Shown here: positions 34,998 through 44,602 of the stretch, piece after piece
How positions within the stretch are numbered: position 1 is the first letter of the stretch
How the letters are laid out: each line of letters opens with the position of its first letter
Assembly (NCBI RefSeq): GCF_900116175.1
Contig: NZ_FPCH01000003.1
Coordinates: 620,001 to 684,000 of the forward strand
Reading direction: 5' to 3'
Length of the DNA: 64,000 bases
Source: Hyphomicrobium facile
GTDB lineage: Bacteria > Pseudomonadota > Alphaproteobacteria > Rhizobiales > Hyphomicrobiaceae
The notes under the pieces: generated by a model
What the model saw: only the letters and a program-made list of their open reading frames with translations
The model's database searches: none
Told to the model about the DNA's origin: nothing
Position numbers and translations under genes: made by a program

Positions 34998-37076
34998 ATG
35001 ATAGCAAAGCGCAAGGCGGCTCCGAAGCCGCGTTCCAAGCCCAGTATCAATCCACTCATGGCGAAGTGGAACGGCCCATTTGCCATGCCGCCGTTCGCTA
35101 AAATCGAAGCGCGCCATTTCAAACCGGCCCTCGATGCTGCCTTCCGCGAGCACAAGGCCGAGATCGAGAAGATCGCGAAAAACCCGGCGAAGCCGACATT
35201 CGCCAATACCATCGTGGCTTTCGAGAAGAGCGGCTGGCAGCTGTCACGGGTCGCGTCGGTTTTCTGGAATCTCGAGGGTTCCGATTCGACACCTGAGTTT
35301 CAGGAAATAGCGCGCGAGATGGCGCCGCGATTTGCGGCCCATGAAACCCAGATCCTGCTCGACAAGCGCCTCTTCAAACGCATCGACGATCTTAATGAGC
35401 GGCGTAACGCCTTGAAGCTCAGCGAAGAAGATCTGCGCGTCCTCGAACGCCATCACCTCGAATTCGTGCGAGCGGGCGCGAGGCTTTCGGCGGCGGATAA
35501 ATCCCGCGTCAAAGAAATCAATGCACGGCTCGCGACGCTCGTTACGCAATTTATGCAGAACGTGCTCAAGGACGAGCAGTCGTGGCGGCTCGTTCTCGAC
35601 GGCGAGAACGACCTTGCGGGTCTGCCTGACACTCTGAAAGAAAGTGCCGAACGCGCTGCTGCCGATGCGGGTTTCCCCGGCAAGGCGATGATCACGCTCG
35701 CGCGTTCGAGCGTCGAAGGATTTCTCACGTATTCGAGCCGTCGCGATTTGCGCGAGCAGGCTTTCAACGCGTGGACGCGCCGCGGTGCCCATGCCGGCGA
35801 GACGGATAATCGCCAGATCGTTGCCGAGGCGGTGGCGCTGCGCGGAGAATACGCGCGGCTGATGGGCTTTGCTTCGTTTGCCGAATTCAGCTTGCAAGAC
35901 ACGATGGCGAAAACGCCTGGCAGGGTCGACGAGCTTCTTCGCGCGGTGTGGGAGAAAGCGGTCGTTCGCGCAGGCGAGGAGCGCGATGCGCTTACGGCCG
36001 AAGCCGTCAGCAGCGGCGATAACTCGGAGATCATGCCGTGGGACTGGCGGTATTATTCCGAGCGCGTGCGCAAGGCGAAATACGATTTCGATGAATCGAA
36101 GTTGCAGCCCTATCTCGAGCTCGATCAGATGATCCGTGCGGCGTTCGATACGGCATCGCGCTTGTTCGGGTTGAAGTTCCAGGAGCGGAAGGATCTGCCG
36201 CGCTATCACCCGGAAGTCAGGGTGTGGGAAGTGCTCGACAAGAAGGGCGCACACGTTGGCATTTTCATGGGCGACTATTTCGCGCGTCCGACGAAGCGCT
36301 CAGGTGCGTGGATGTCGGCTTTTCGCGCGCAGCACAAGCTCGGCAAAGGCCAGAGCCCGATCATCGTCAACGTGCTGAACTTCGCGAAGGGCGGCGAGGG
36401 CGAGCCGGCGCTTCTGTCGTTCGACGATGCGCGCACGCTGTTTCACGAATTCGGACATGGGCTGCACGGGTTGCTTTCCAACGTGACCTATCCGTCGATT
36501 TCCGGAACGTCGGTGTCGCGGGATTTCGTCGAGCTGCCGTCACAGCTTTACGAGCATTGGCTTTCGACGGCGGAAGTTCTCGAAAAGCACGCGCTGCATT
36601 ACAAAACCGGAAAGCCGATGCCGAAGGTTTTGCGGCAACGGTTAGCTGCGGCGCGTAATTTCAATCAAGGCTTTGCGACGGTCGAATACACGTCGTCGGC
36701 GCTCGTCGACATGGCGCTCTATTCGGCGGAAACGGCATCGATCGCCGACGTCGAAGGCTTCGAGCGCGTGGCGCTTGCGCAAATCGACATGCCGAAAGAG
36801 ATCGTGATGCGGCATCGCCTACCGCATTTCATGCACATCATGTCGGGCTATGCTGCCGGGTATTACAGCTATCTGTGGTCGGAAGTGATGGACGCCGACG
36901 CCTTCGCCGCATTCGAGGAAACCGGAAACGTCTTTCATCCGGGTACGGCGAAGAAGCTTCACGAGTTCATCTACTCGGCCGGAAACCGGCGCGATCCGCA
37001 CGCGGCCTACGTGGCGTTTCGTGGACGGCCGCCGAAGATCGATGGTCTTTTGAAGAAGCGCGGGCTCGCCGCTTAA
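34998..37076 (+). CDS. dcp: M3-family metallopeptidase, peptidyl-dipeptidase Dcp-like
   Basis: The 692-residue protein is an M3 zinc peptidase. The zinc motif FHEFGHGLHGLLS has HExxH, with the third ligand Glu expected 25 residues later, around DFVELPSQLYEHW. The N-terminal segment WNGPFAMPPFAKIEARHFKPAL is typical of Dcp rather than thimet oligopeptidase. Dcp removes C-terminal dipeptides from small peptides in the cytoplasm or periplasm. No signal peptide is visible, only a basic N-terminus (IAKRKAAPKPRSKPS), so a cytoplasmic location is inferred. Confidence 0.92.
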   Translation: MIAKRKAAPKPRSKPSINPLMAKWNGPFAMPPFAKIEARHFKPALDAAFREHKAEIEKIAKNPAKPTFANTIVAFEKSGWQLSRVASVFWNLEGSDSTPEFQEIAREMAPRFAAHETQILLDKRLFKRIDDLNERRNALKLSEEDLRVLERHHLEFVRAGARLSAADKSRVKEINARLATLVTQFMQNVLKDEQSWRLVLDGENDLAGLPDTLKESAERAAADAGFPGKAMITLARSSVEGFLTYSSRRDLREQAFNAWTRRGAHAGETDNRQIVAEAVALRGEYARLMGFASFAEFSLQDTMAKTPGRVDELLRAVWEKAVVRAGEERDALTAEAVSSGDNSEIMPWDWRYYSERVRKAKYDFDESKLQPYLELDQMIRAAFDTASRLFGLKFQERKDLPRYHPEVRVWEVLDKKGAHVGIFMGDYFARPTKRSGAWMSAFRAQHKLGKGQSPIIVNVLNFAKGGEGEPALLSFDDARTLFHEFGHGLHGLLSNVTYPSISGTSVSRDFVELPSQLYEHWLSTAEVLEKHALHYKTGKPMPKVLRQRLAAARNFNQGFATVEYTSSALVDMALYSAETASIADVEGFERVALAQIDMPKEIVMRHRLPHFMHIMSGYAAGYYSYLWSEVMDADAFAAFEETGNVFHPGTAKKLHEFIYSAGNRRDPHAAYVAFRGRPPKIDGLLKKRGLAA

Positions 37077-37080
37077 AGGG

Positions 37081-37127
37081 TGCCGCGCATAGGTTGGACG
37101 GGCGCGGCAGCTCTGGAATTACCAGAG
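37081..37127. terminator. Double hairpin between convergent dcp and the DUF1223 gene
   Basis: Two stems lie in the 57-base gap: TGCCGCGC/GCGCGGCA (37081-37088, 37102-37109) and CTCTGG/CCAGAG (37111-37116, 37122-37127). ACTTATTT follows the second on the plus strand. Confidence 0.5.
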
Positions 37128-37133
37128 ACTTAT

Positions 37134-37907
37134 TTACCAGAGGCCGGCCATCGTCGCTCCGATGATCGGACCGCTTCGTCCTTCCTGAACGAGAACGACG
37201 AGCTTTTGCACGTCGGCCTGCATCATGGCGGCGCGGGGGAGCTGCACTTTCATCGGCATCCCCTTCCAGATGCCGATGGGCGTCAATTCGCGAACGATGT
37301 TGGTATAGGTAAGCGTCTTGCCGGCGTTCTCGCCCTCCTTGACCTGCACCGCTCCCGTCATTTGGACGACGCCAAGCCAGATCGTTGCTTCGCGCGGGCT
37401 GTGTCCGGGCGCATCGGCGCCCAACGTGAAGTTCAGGGTATTGCGCTCCTGCCAAAACCGCACGGGCACCTGCATTGGTCCGCCCGTTTTCATGGTGTCG
37501 TCGATCGCCTGCTGGATCGCGGCATTCGACGCGCCGTTGACGTGCGCCACACCATTGACGATGGCTTGCGGCGTGAAGATCGCGCCGTCGCCGCGGTTGC
37601 GGGCGTAATTTCGCTGGCGCTCGCTGTTGCGCGGTGAGCCGAACGTGTCCTTCCAGCCGAGATAGTTCCAGTAATCGACGGGCAGCGAGAGCGCGATGAT
37701 CGAGGGATCATCCGACAGCGTTTTGAGGAGCGCGTCTGCCGGGGGACAGGACGAGCATCCCTGGCTCGTGAAGAGTTCTATGACGCCTTTTATGGGTTTC
37801 GCTGTCTGGACATCGAGGGAAACTTCCTGTGCCCGCGACGGCGACGCCAAAGCCAACGCTGCGGCGAGGGCCGTCAGAACCAACGGGGCGAGGACACGGA
37901 AACGCAT
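37134..37907 (-). CDS. DUF1223 family secreted protein with CxxC motif
   Basis: The 257-residue protein has a signal peptide (LAPLVLTALAAALALASPSRA, cleavage near residue 26) and a thioredoxin-like DUF1223 domain. VIELFTSQGCSSCPPADALLKTL holds the CxxC motif (Cys52 and Cys55). ALSLPVDYWNYLGWKDTFGSP and FTPQAIVNGVAHVNG follow. A role in periplasmic redox handling is plausible but not proven. It is convergent with dcp and has a 214-base gap on its upstream side. Confidence 0.87.
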   Translation of the reverse strand: MRFRVLAPLVLTALAAALALASPSRAQEVSLDVQTAKPIKGVIELFTSQGCSSCPPADALLKTLSDDPSIIALSLPVDYWNYLGWKDTFGSPRNSERQRNYARNRGDGAIFTPQAIVNGVAHVNGASNAAIQQAIDDTMKTGGPMQVPVRFWQERNTLNFTLGADAPGHSPREATIWLGVVQMTGAVQVKEGENAGKTLTYTNIVRELTPIGIWKGMPMKVQLPRAAMMQADVQKLVVLVQEGRSGPIIGATMAGLW

Positions 37908-38070
37908 CGGGGTAAGCCTTCGAGCCTCAAGTGGCAGGTGCCAGAATAATCCTTTTAGCTCGCCGCCCGTGAATGAAAAAGTGAAAGGCTCGAAAGCCTT
38001 CTCACGAACGGGTGAGCATCGAGACGTTCGCTCTCGCGAGGAGGATCGTTACCGGGAAAAATTCTTAATT

Positions 38071-38110
38071 CGTCCCGGCCTTGGCTCAGGCTTTGGCCTC
38101 GGCCGGGACG
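38071..38110 (-). terminator. Probable terminator of acnA
   Basis: CGTCCCGGCC and GGCCGGGACG form a 10-bp perfect stem, with smaller pairing inside the 20-base loop. On the minus strand AATTAAGAATTTTT follows, giving a T-containing tail. Confidence 0.7.
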
Positions 38111-38121
38111 CAGGCCTGCTC

Positions 38122-40836
38122 TCAGGCCGCCAGGTTTCTCAAAACGTAGTGCAGGATGCCGCCGTTTCGGAAGTACTCGAGTTCGTCGAGGGTATCGATC
38201 CGGCAGAGGACGGGTACGGGGATCGACGTGCCGTCGGCGCGCGTGATCGTGAGCGTCAAGACTTCGCGGGGCTTGATGGTGGCAAGGCCCGGGATGGTGA
38301 CGCGCTCGTCGCCCTTGAGGCCGAGGGACTGCCAGGAAGCGCCTTCGGTAAAGACAAACGGAGCAATGCCCATGCCGACGAGGTTCGAGCGGTGAATTCG
38401 CTCGAACGATTGGGAGATGACGGCGCGGACGCCGAGAAGGTTTGTGCCTTTCGCCGCCCAGTCGCGAGATGAGCCGTTGCCGTACTCGATGCCGGCGAAC
38501 ACCACGAGCGGCACGCCTTCCGCTTCGTATTGCATCGCGGCGTCGTAGATCGCCATTTCCTTGCCCGACGGATAATGGATCGTCAGACCGCCTTCCTTCA
38601 CGTTGCCGTTCACATCCTTCACCATGTGGTTCTTGATGCGGATGTTCGCGAACGTGCCGCGCATCATCACCTCGTGATTGCCGCGCCGGGTGCCGTACTG
38701 GTTGAAGTCGGCCGGTGCGACGCCGTGGTCGAGGAGATACTTTCCTGCGGGGCTCGCGGTTTTGATCGATCCCGCGGGCGAGATGTGGTCGGTCGTGATC
38801 TTGTCGCCGAAGAGACCGAGAACGCGGGCGTTGACGATATCGTTGATCGGCTTCGCATCGCGAGAGATGCTCTGGAAATAGGGCGGGTTCTGAACGTAGG
38901 TCGAGGAACCATTCCAGCCGTAGGTCAGGCCGCCGCTCGTGGCGATGCCTTGCCAATTGCCGTCACCCTTGAAGACGTCGGCGTAGCGAGACTTGAAGAG
39001 TTCGCGCGTGACGTTTTCGATGATGAATTTCTGGATTTCCTGCGACGTCGGCCAGATGTCCTTGAGGAAGACGGGCTTGCCGTCGCTGTCTTCGCCCAAT
39101 GGTTCCTTGGTCAAGTCTTTCTGCACGGAACCGGCGAGCGCGTAGGCGACGACCAGCGGGGGCGAGGCGAGGTAGTTCGCCTGCACGTCCGGGCTGACGC
39201 GTCCTTCGAAGTTGCGGTTGCCGGAGAGCACGGCGGCGGCGACGATGCCGTTGCCGTTGATCGCCTTTGAAATTTCCGGCGCGAGCGGGCCGGAATTTCC
39301 GATGCAGGTGGTGCAGCCGAAGCCGACGAGGTTGAATCCGATCTGGTCGAGGTACGGCTGGAGGCCGGACTTCTCCAGGTAGGCGGCAACGACCTGCGAT
39401 CCCGGCGCCAGCGAGGTTTTGACCCAAGGTTTGCTTTTAAGACCGCGCTTCGCCGCGTTGCGGGCGAGGAGGCCCGCAGCAATCAGAACGCTCGGATTGG
39501 ACGTGTTCGTGCAACTCGTGATCGCGGCGATGACGACATCGCCGTGGCCGATGTCGAACGTCTCGCCTTCGACGGGCACGCGTTTCGCAAGCTCGCCCGG
39601 CTTTTTGTATTCGTCGGCAAGGGCAGTTGCGAAGCCGCTCTTGATGTCGGTCAGCGCGATGCGGCCTTCGGGACGCTTCGGGCCCGCCATTGACGGTACG
39701 ACATCGCCCAATTCCAGAGAGATCGTATCGGTGAAGACCGGGTCGGCGGATCCCGTTTCGCGATAGAGGCCCTGAGCCTTGCAGTAGGCCTCGACGAGCG
39801 CGATGCGATGCGAGTCGCGTCCCGACATCGTCAGATAATTGACGGTTTCCTTGTCGACGGGGAAGAAACCGCACGTCGCGCCGTATTCGGGTGCCATGTT
39901 GGCGATCGTGGCGCGGTCGGCGAGCGACATCGAGTCGAGGCCGGGTCCGAAGAATTCGACGAACTTGTTGACGACGCCCTTCTTGCGCAACATCTGCGTG
40001 ACCGTCAGCACGAGGTCGGTCGCGGTCACGCCCTCGGGGAGCTTGCCGGTCAAGCGGAAGCCGATGACTTCCGGAATGAGCATCGATTGCGGCTGGCCGA
40101 GCATCGCGGCTTCGGCTTCGATGCCGCCGACGCCCCAACCGAGCACGGCGAGACCGTTGACCATCGTCGTGTGGCTGTCGGTGCCGACAAGCGTGTCGGG
40201 ATAGGCGACGGTTTTGCCGTCCGCCATCTCGTTGGTCCACACCGTCTGCGAGAGATATTCGAGATTGACCTGGTGGCAGATGCCGGTGCCGGGCGGCACG
40301 ACGCGGAAATTCTGGAAGGCGCCCTGGCCCCATTTCAGGAAGTTATAGCGCTCGCCGTTGCGCGCATATTCGAGCGCGACGTTATCGGCCAAGGCTTTCG
40401 GCGTGCCGAACTCATCGACGATGACAGAGTGGTCGATGACGAGATCGACGGGCACGAGCGGGTTGATCTTCGTCGGGTCGCCACCGAGCTTCGTCATGCC
40501 GTCGCGCATGGCGGCGAGATCGACGACGGCGGGGACGCCGGTGAAATCCTGCATCAGGACGCGTGCCGGGCGGAAACCGATTTCCTTTTCGGTCTTGCCC
40601 TTATTGCCGATCCATTCGGCCATGGCGACGATGTCGGCTTTGGTGACCGAGCGGCTGTCCTCGTGCCGCAAGAGGTTTTCGAGCAGGACCTTCATCGCGT
40701 AAGGGAGACGCGAAATCCCTGTCAGACCATTCGCCTCGGCATCGGGCAGCGAATAGTAAACGTATTCCTTGCCCTCGACGGTGAGGGTTTTGCGGCAATT
40801 GAAGCTGTCGTCGGACACGGGTGTGTGGGCGCTCAA
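38122..40836 (-). CDS. acnA: Aconitate hydratase A
   Basis: The 904-residue protein is AcnA, converting citrate to isocitrate in the TCA cycle. The [4Fe-4S] ligands are in [12 protein letters not shown] and [48 protein letters not shown] and the C-terminal swivel domain ([18 protein letters not shown]) are all intact. Length is normal for AcnA/IRP1-type. It is divergent from ccmABCD-ccmG, which supplies respiratory cytochromes, and downstream lies its own terminator. The start at 40836 gives [18 protein letters not shown], as in relatives. Confidence 0.97.
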   Translation of the reverse strand: MSAHTPVSDDSFNCRKTLTVEGKEYVYYSLPDAEANGLTGISRLPYAMKVLLENLLRHEDSRSVTKADIVAMAEWIGNKGKTEKEIGFRPARVLMQDFTGVPAVVDLAAMRDGMTKLGGDPTKINPLVPVDLVIDHSVIVDEFGTPKALADNVALEYARNGERYNFLKWGQGAFQNFRVVPPGTGICHQVNLEYLSQTVWTNEMADGKTVAYPDTLVGTDSHTTMVNGLAVLGWGVGGIEAEAAMLGQPQSMLIPEVIGFRLTGKLPEGVTATDLVLTVTQMLRKKGVVNKFVEFFGPGLDSMSLADRATIANMAPEYGATCGFFPVDKETVNYLTMSGRDSHRIALVEAYCKAQGLYRETGSADPVFTDTISLELGDVVPSMAGPKRPEGRIALTDIKSGFATALADEYKKPGELAKRVPVEGETFDIGHGDVVIAAITSCTNTSNPSVLIAAGLLARNAAKRGLKSKPWVKTSLAPGSQVVAAYLEKSGLQPYLDQIGFNLVGFGCTTCIGNSGPLAPEISKAINGNGIVAAAVLSGNRNFEGRVSPDVQANYLASPPLVVAYALAGSVQKDLTKEPLGEDSDGKPVFLKDIWPTSQEIQKFIIENVTRELFKSRYADVFKGDGNWQGIATSGGLTYGWNGSSTYVQNPPYFQSISRDAKPINDIVNARVLGLFGDKITTDHISPAGSIKTASPAGKYLLDHGVAPADFNQYGTRRGNHEVMMRGTFANIRIKNHMVKDVNGNVKEGGLTIHYPSGKEMAIYDAAMQYEAEGVPLVVFAGIEYGNGSSRDWAAKGTNLLGVRAVISQSFERIHRSNLVGMGIAPFVFTEGASWQSLGLKGDERVTIPGLATIKPREVLTLTITRADGTSIPVPVLCRIDTLDELEYFRNGGILHYVLRNLAA

Positions 40837-41040
40837 GATCAGGCCTCCGAAAGATTAAGACGAAGGGCTGCGCCGCCGGAGTGCCGGCGGATCGAGGTGT
40901 CCCCGCGGCACGAGCTCGTCGGTCCGCGCGACCCCCTCGCTTTTGCGCTAGCGAAGGATACAACGTGCCTTCTATATAATCGTTATAAAAAGAAAAGACC
41001 AATCGCGAGATGGGCAAAATAGCGCGCAAATGCCCCCGTC
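40837..41040. promoter_or_regulatory. Divergent promoter region of acnA and the ccm genes
   Basis: The 204 bases between divergent acnA and ccmA must carry both promoters. A perfect -10-like TATAAT is at 40975-40980, within the AT-rich patch TCTATATAATCGTTATAAAAAG. No good -35 lies 17 bases before it. A hairpin-forming GC stretch (GCCGCCGG ... CCGGCGGA) lies at 40871-40890 on the acnA side. Confidence 0.35.
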
Positions 41041-41709
41041 TTGCTCATTCTCACGCCACGGAATCTCACCGCTGTGCAGCTGATTGCCGAAGACTTGGTC
41101 ATAGATCGCGGTTCACGCCGCATCATCGACGGGCTGTCGTTTGCCGTCAAAGGCGGCGAGGCGCTGGTTTTGACGGGTGCGAACGGTATCGGGAAGACGA
41201 CTTTGCTGCGTACGCTGGCGGGGTTCATCCGGCCGTTCCGCGGGGTCATCCGGCTCGATGGCGGCGACGATGAGCTGACGCTCGGGGAGCAGTCGCACGT
41301 CGTTGGGCATACCAATGCGGTCAAGTCGAGCTTGTCGGTCGCGGAGAATGCGGGCTTTTGGAATACTTATCTCAACGTCGGCCTCGACTCCGGCCAGGAC
41401 CCGGCTTTGCGGATCGCGGCATCGCTCCGCCATTTCGGGCTTGAAGACTTGAGCGACTTTCCCGCGGCTTACCTGTCGGCCGGGCAGAAGCGGCGGCTCG
41501 GACTTGCACGGCTGCTTGTCGCACGCCGTCCGGTCTGGCTGCTCGACGAACCAACCGCGTCGCTTGACACAGCGTCATCGGAGCGGCTTGTCGCTGCGGT
41601 CAACGATCATACGAGTTCCGGCGGCCTTGCCGTCATCGCCACGCATCTGCCGCTCGGTCTCGAGCGCGCGCGGACGCTGGATCTCGCAGCGCAGAGGATG
41701 GCGGCTTGA
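41041..41709 (+). CDS. ccmA: Heme exporter ATP-binding protein CcmA
   Basis: The 222-residue ATPase matches CcmA, which powers release of holo-CcmE during cytochrome c maturation. Walker A is TGANGIGKTTLLRTLAG, the signature region YLSAGQKRRLGLARLL is the altered form typical of CcmA, and Walker B is VWLLDEPTASLD. The start is uncertain: the open frame begins with TTG at 41041, but GTG at 41074 (VQLIAEDLVID, 211 residues) has a slightly better upstream CGGA. The stop overlaps ccmB by 4 bases. Confidence 0.9.
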   Translation: MLILTPRNLTAVQLIAEDLVIDRGSRRIIDGLSFAVKGGEALVLTGANGIGKTTLLRTLAGFIRPFRGVIRLDGGDDELTLGEQSHVVGHTNAVKSSLSVAENAGFWNTYLNVGLDSGQDPALRIAASLRHFGLEDLSDFPAAYLSAGQKRRLGLARLLVARRPVWLLDEPTASLDTASSERLVAAVNDHTSSGGLAVIATHLPLGLERARTLDLAAQRMAA

Positions 41710-42371
41710 AGAGCTTTTGGGCTCTCCTTTCCCGGGATGTGATACTTGCGGTCCGCGAAGGCGGCGCGATCGGGACGGCGCTCGGCTTCTTTCTGGTCGT
41801 CGTGTCGCTCATGCCGCTTGGCCTTGGACCGGATCTCAATCTGCTGTCGCGCATCGCGGCGGGGGTGCTGTGGATCGCGCTGCTGCTGGCGGCGCTTCTG
41901 TCGCTCAACCGGATTTTCGAGGCCGACCACGAGGATGGGACGCTCGATGTGCTCGCGACGGGCCCATTACCTCTGGAATTGGTTACCGTTGCCAAGTCCC
42001 TGGCACACTGGATTACGACCGGAATTCCGCTCGCCATCATGGCGCCGGTGCTCGGCATTTTGCTGAACCTCGATCTTGCAGCGTATCCGATCCTGGTCGC
42101 GACCACGCTTGCCGGAACTCCGGCGGTTAGTTTTCTCGGCGCCATCGGCGCGGCGTTGACGATGAAAACACGTCGCGGCGGCCTGCTGCTGGCGCTCATC
42201 GTGCTGCCGCTTTACGTTCCTACCTTGATTTTCGGGATATCGGCTGTCAGCGCCGGGGCCGGGCCCGCGGGGGTCGGGGCATCGTTTCTCATTCTGGCTG
42301 CGATCTCCCTCGTTGCAATCGTGCTGGGGCCCCTCGCCGCAGCAGCCGCACTCAGGGTCCAGCTACAATAA
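41706..42371 (+). CDS. ccmB: Heme exporter membrane protein CcmB
   Basis: The 221-residue integral membrane protein has six hydrophobic segments and is CcmB, partner of CcmA and CcmC in heme handling. The motif LDVLATGPLPLELVTVAKSLAHW is typical of the family, and FFLVVVSLMPLGLGPDLNLL marks the first half. It starts with TTG overlapping ccmA by 4 bases. A TACAATAATTGTA palindrome overlaps the stop and the 52-base gap to ccmC. Confidence 0.92.
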   Translation: MKSFWALLSRDVILAVREGGAIGTALGFFLVVVSLMPLGLGPDLNLLSRIAAGVLWIALLLAALLSLNRIFEADHEDGTLDVLATGPLPLELVTVAKSLAHWITTGIPLAIMAPVLGILLNLDLAAYPILVATTLAGTPAVSFLGAIGAALTMKTRRGGLLLALIVLPLYVPTLIFGISAVSAGAGPAGVGASFLILAAISLVAIVLGPLAAAAALRVQLQ

Positions 42372-42423
42372 TTGTAATGTGCCTTTCATTGCGCCTTACC
42401 TTGTAAAGTCTTAGATCCCGCAC

Positions 42424-43191
42424 ATGCAGACACTGACGCAACGCCTCGCCAACCCGACCCGCTTCATGGAGCTTTCCGCACGGCTGCTGCCGTGGATTTC
42501 GGGAGCGGCCGCCATTCTGTTGGCCTATGGGCTTTATCTCGCGTTCTTCGCGTCGCCCGCCGACTATCAGCAGGGCGAGACGGTGCGGATCATGTACATC
42601 CACGTGCCGTGTGCGTGGCTCTCGATGATGATCTATGGGCTGATTGCGCTTTCGAGCTTCGGGCTTCTGGTTTTCCGCCATCCCCTGGCGGATGTCTCGG
42701 CAAAGGCCGCCGCACCGCTCGGAGCTGCTTTCACGTTCCTGGCGCTGCTGACGGGCTCCCTCTGGGGTAAGCCGATGTGGGGTACCTATTGGGTTTGGGA
42801 CGCGCGGCTCACGTCGGTCCTGATCCTGTTCTTTCTCTATCTCGGATTGATGGCGCTCCGGTCGGCGCTCGAGGACGAGAGCGCCGCCGCGAAGCTGACG
42901 GCCATCCTGGCGCTCGTCGGCGTGACGATCCTGCCGATCATCAAATTCTCGGTCGACTGGTGGAATACGCTGCATCAGCCGTCGACCGATTTCACATCGA
43001 CGGTCGATCCCAGCATGCGGCTGCCGCTTCTCGTCATGGCGATTGCCTTCACGCTTTTGTTCTTCGCCATGCATCTCAAGGGCATGCGAAATGAAATTCT
43101 GCGCCGGCGGGTGAAAGCTCTCAGAACGCAGGCCGTCGCAGGACGCGACCGGCTCGCGGCACAGGCAGCAAATCAAGGCGCGGCGGAGTAA
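42424..43191 (+). CDS. ccmC: Heme exporter / heme-handling protein CcmC
   Basis: The 255-residue protein is CcmC, which binds heme and passes it to CcmE. Six transmembrane segments are seen. The tryptophan-rich WWD motif region reads WGTYWVWDARLTSVLILFF, and the flanking heme ligands are in IMYIHVPCAWLSMMIYG and WWNTLHQPST. The C-terminal 45 residues are basic and cytoplasmic. It is followed by ccmD after 6 bases. Confidence 0.94.
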   Translation: MQTLTQRLANPTRFMELSARLLPWISGAAAILLAYGLYLAFFASPADYQQGETVRIMYIHVPCAWLSMMIYGLIALSSFGLLVFRHPLADVSAKAAAPLGAAFTFLALLTGSLWGKPMWGTYWVWDARLTSVLILFFLYLGLMALRSALEDESAAAKLTAILALVGVTILPIIKFSVDWWNTLHQPSTDFTSTVDPSMRLPLLVMAIAFTLLFFAMHLKGMRNEILRRRVKALRTQAVAGRDRLAAQAANQGAAE

Positions 43192-43197
43192 TCGATC

Positions 43198-43371
43198 ATG
43201 GATCTTGGACCGCACGCCGCTTTCATCTGGATTTCTTACGCCGCCGTGACGGTGACCATCACCGGGCTCATTCTTTGGCTGATCGCGGATGGCCGGAAGC
43301 AGGCTGCCGATCTCGAAGCTCTCGAGCGGCAAGGCGTGAAGCGCCGTTCGGCGGCGCCAGGAGTACGATAG
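43198..43371 (+). CDS. ccmD: Heme exporter protein CcmD
   Basis: This 57-residue protein has one membrane helix (ISYAAVTVTITGLILWLIAD) and the start MDLGPHAAFIW, which is the CcmD signature. The C-terminal tail is charged. CcmD stabilises the CcmABC-CcmE complex. It is the next reading frame after ccmC and stops 1 base before ccmG. Such short genes are easily missed in ORF-length filtering, but the position, the length and the HAAFIW motif support it. Confidence 0.88.
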   Translation: MDLGPHAAFIWISYAAVTVTITGLILWLIADGRKQAADLEALERQGVKRRSAAPGVR

Positions 43372-43372
43372 A

Positions 43373-43951
43373 GTGACTGACGGCAAGTCGAACTTAGTGC
43401 GCGTTCTACCGGTCGTGATTTTTGCAGTCGTCGCGGGTTTTTTCGCAATGGCGCTCAGGTCCGGCGATCCGTCGCGGTTACCGTCTACGCTCGTCGGAAA
43501 GACAGTGCCTCAGACGACCTTTCCGCCGCTCGAAGGGCTTGAGGTCAACGGCAGCCCGGTGCGGGGGTTCAGCTCTGCCGATCTTGCGAAGGGCAAAGTC
43601 TCGGTCGTCAATTATTGGGCGTCCTGGTGCCAGCCGTGCGTTGAAGAGCATCCGTTTCTCGAACAGCTGAAAGAAGAAGCGGGCGTCGATATCTACGGCG
43701 TCAACTACAAGGACCAGACGGACGCGGCGCGCCGTTTCGTCAGCCGTTTCGGCAATCCTTATTCAGCTGTCGGAACGGACAAAAGCGGGCGCGCGGCAAT
43801 CGACTGGGGCGTGTACGGCACGCCTGAGACCTTCATCGTCAATGGCCGGGGCGAAGTCGTCTACAAGCACGTCGGGCCGATCTCGGCCGACTCTCTAACG
43901 ACGAAGCTTCTGCCAGCCATCGAGAAGGCAAAAGCTGCGCCGGCGCCTTGA
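43373..43951 (+). CDS. ccmG: Thiol:disulfide interchange protein CcmG (DsbE)
   Basis: The 192-residue protein is a membrane-anchored thioredoxin-like protein that reduces apocytochrome c cysteines. An N-terminal anchor (LPVVIFAVVAGFFAMAL) is followed by the active site WASWCQPCVEEHP. GVNYKDQTDAARRFVSRFGNPY and GVYGTPETFIVNGRG are the CcmG-specific GxxPE-like and acidic motifs. The start codon appears to be GTG at 43373. ccmE, ccmF and ccmH are not in this window, so the maturation genes are split in two loci. Confidence 0.92.
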   Translation: MTDGKSNLVRVLPVVIFAVVAGFFAMALRSGDPSRLPSTLVGKTVPQTTFPPLEGLEVNGSPVRGFSSADLAKGKVSVVNYWASWCQPCVEEHPFLEQLKEEAGVDIYGVNYKDQTDAARRFVSRFGNPYSAVGTDKSGRAAIDWGVYGTPETFIVNGRGEVVYKHVGPISADSLTTKLLPAIEKAKAAPAP

Positions 43952-43963
43952 ACGGCGTTCGCC

Positions 43964-44602
43964 TTAGAGCGGATAGAACATTCCGCGCGAATGGTTCAGC
44001 ACGGTCAGCGTTCCCGTTCTGATGTCGAAGTGCGCTCCGTGCAACGCTAAGCGCCCGCGTTCTTCCTGATCGCGAACGAACGGGAACGTCCGCAGGTTTT
44101 TGATCGCCTGCTTGATGCCTTCCTTTTCGAGAGCTTCCTGCTTGATGGCCTGGGGACTGTTTTGATGCGCCGAGAGCACCGAGAGGCGGGCCTCGTCGAG
44201 CATCGACATCCAACGTGAAATGAATTGCGCTTCCGTCTGGATTGCCGCGCTCTGATCGAGAGCCGCCTTGACGCCACCGCATCCGGAGTGGCCCATGATA
44301 ATGAGATTTTTGATGCGAAGGTTCATGACCGCAAATTCGACGGCCGTACTGACGCCGTGATATTTGCCGCCTGTCTCGTAGGGCGGGACGAGGTTTGCCA
44401 CGTTGCGGACGATGAAGAGTTCGCCGGGCATTGCGCTGAAGATCGTTTCCGGATCGACGCGGCTATCCGAGCAGGAAATAACCATCGTCTCCGGGTTCTG
44501 CCCGTAGGTGGCTAACTCTTCATAATGGTCGGCGTTGAGAACGAAGTGGCGGTGCCTGAAGCGCCGATAGCGGTCTGTGAGGGATTCGGGGAAACTGCTC
44601 AT
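43964..44602 (-). CDS. can: Beta-class carbonic anhydrase
   Basis: The 212-residue protein is a beta-carbonic anhydrase, interconverting CO2 and bicarbonate. The zinc ligands are Cys and Asp in VISCSDSRVDPETIF and His and Cys in MGHSGCGGVKAAL. VRNVANLVPPYE and VEFAVMNLRIKNLIIMGH are further family signatures. It is translationally coupled to nhaA, the start overlapping the nhaA stop by 4 bases. The pairing suggests a joint role in pH and bicarbonate balance. Confidence 0.94.
   Translation of the reverse strand: MSSFPESLTDRYRRFRHRHFVLNADHYEELATYGQNPETMVISCSDSRVDPETIFSAMPGELFIVRNVANLVPPYETGGKYHGVSTAVEFAVMNLRIKNLIIMGHSGCGGVKAALDQSAAIQTEAQFISRWMSMLDEARLSVLSAHQNSPQAIKQEALEKEGIKQAIKNLRTFPFVRDQEERGRLALHGAHFDIRTGTLTVLNHSRGMFYPL

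Noticed and set aside
39808-41022. 404-codon open frame on the plus strand opposite acnA
   Set aside because: It lies antisense to a full-length aconitase and its composition (many Arg, His, Asp) is that of a mirrored GC-rich codon pattern. No family motif is seen.
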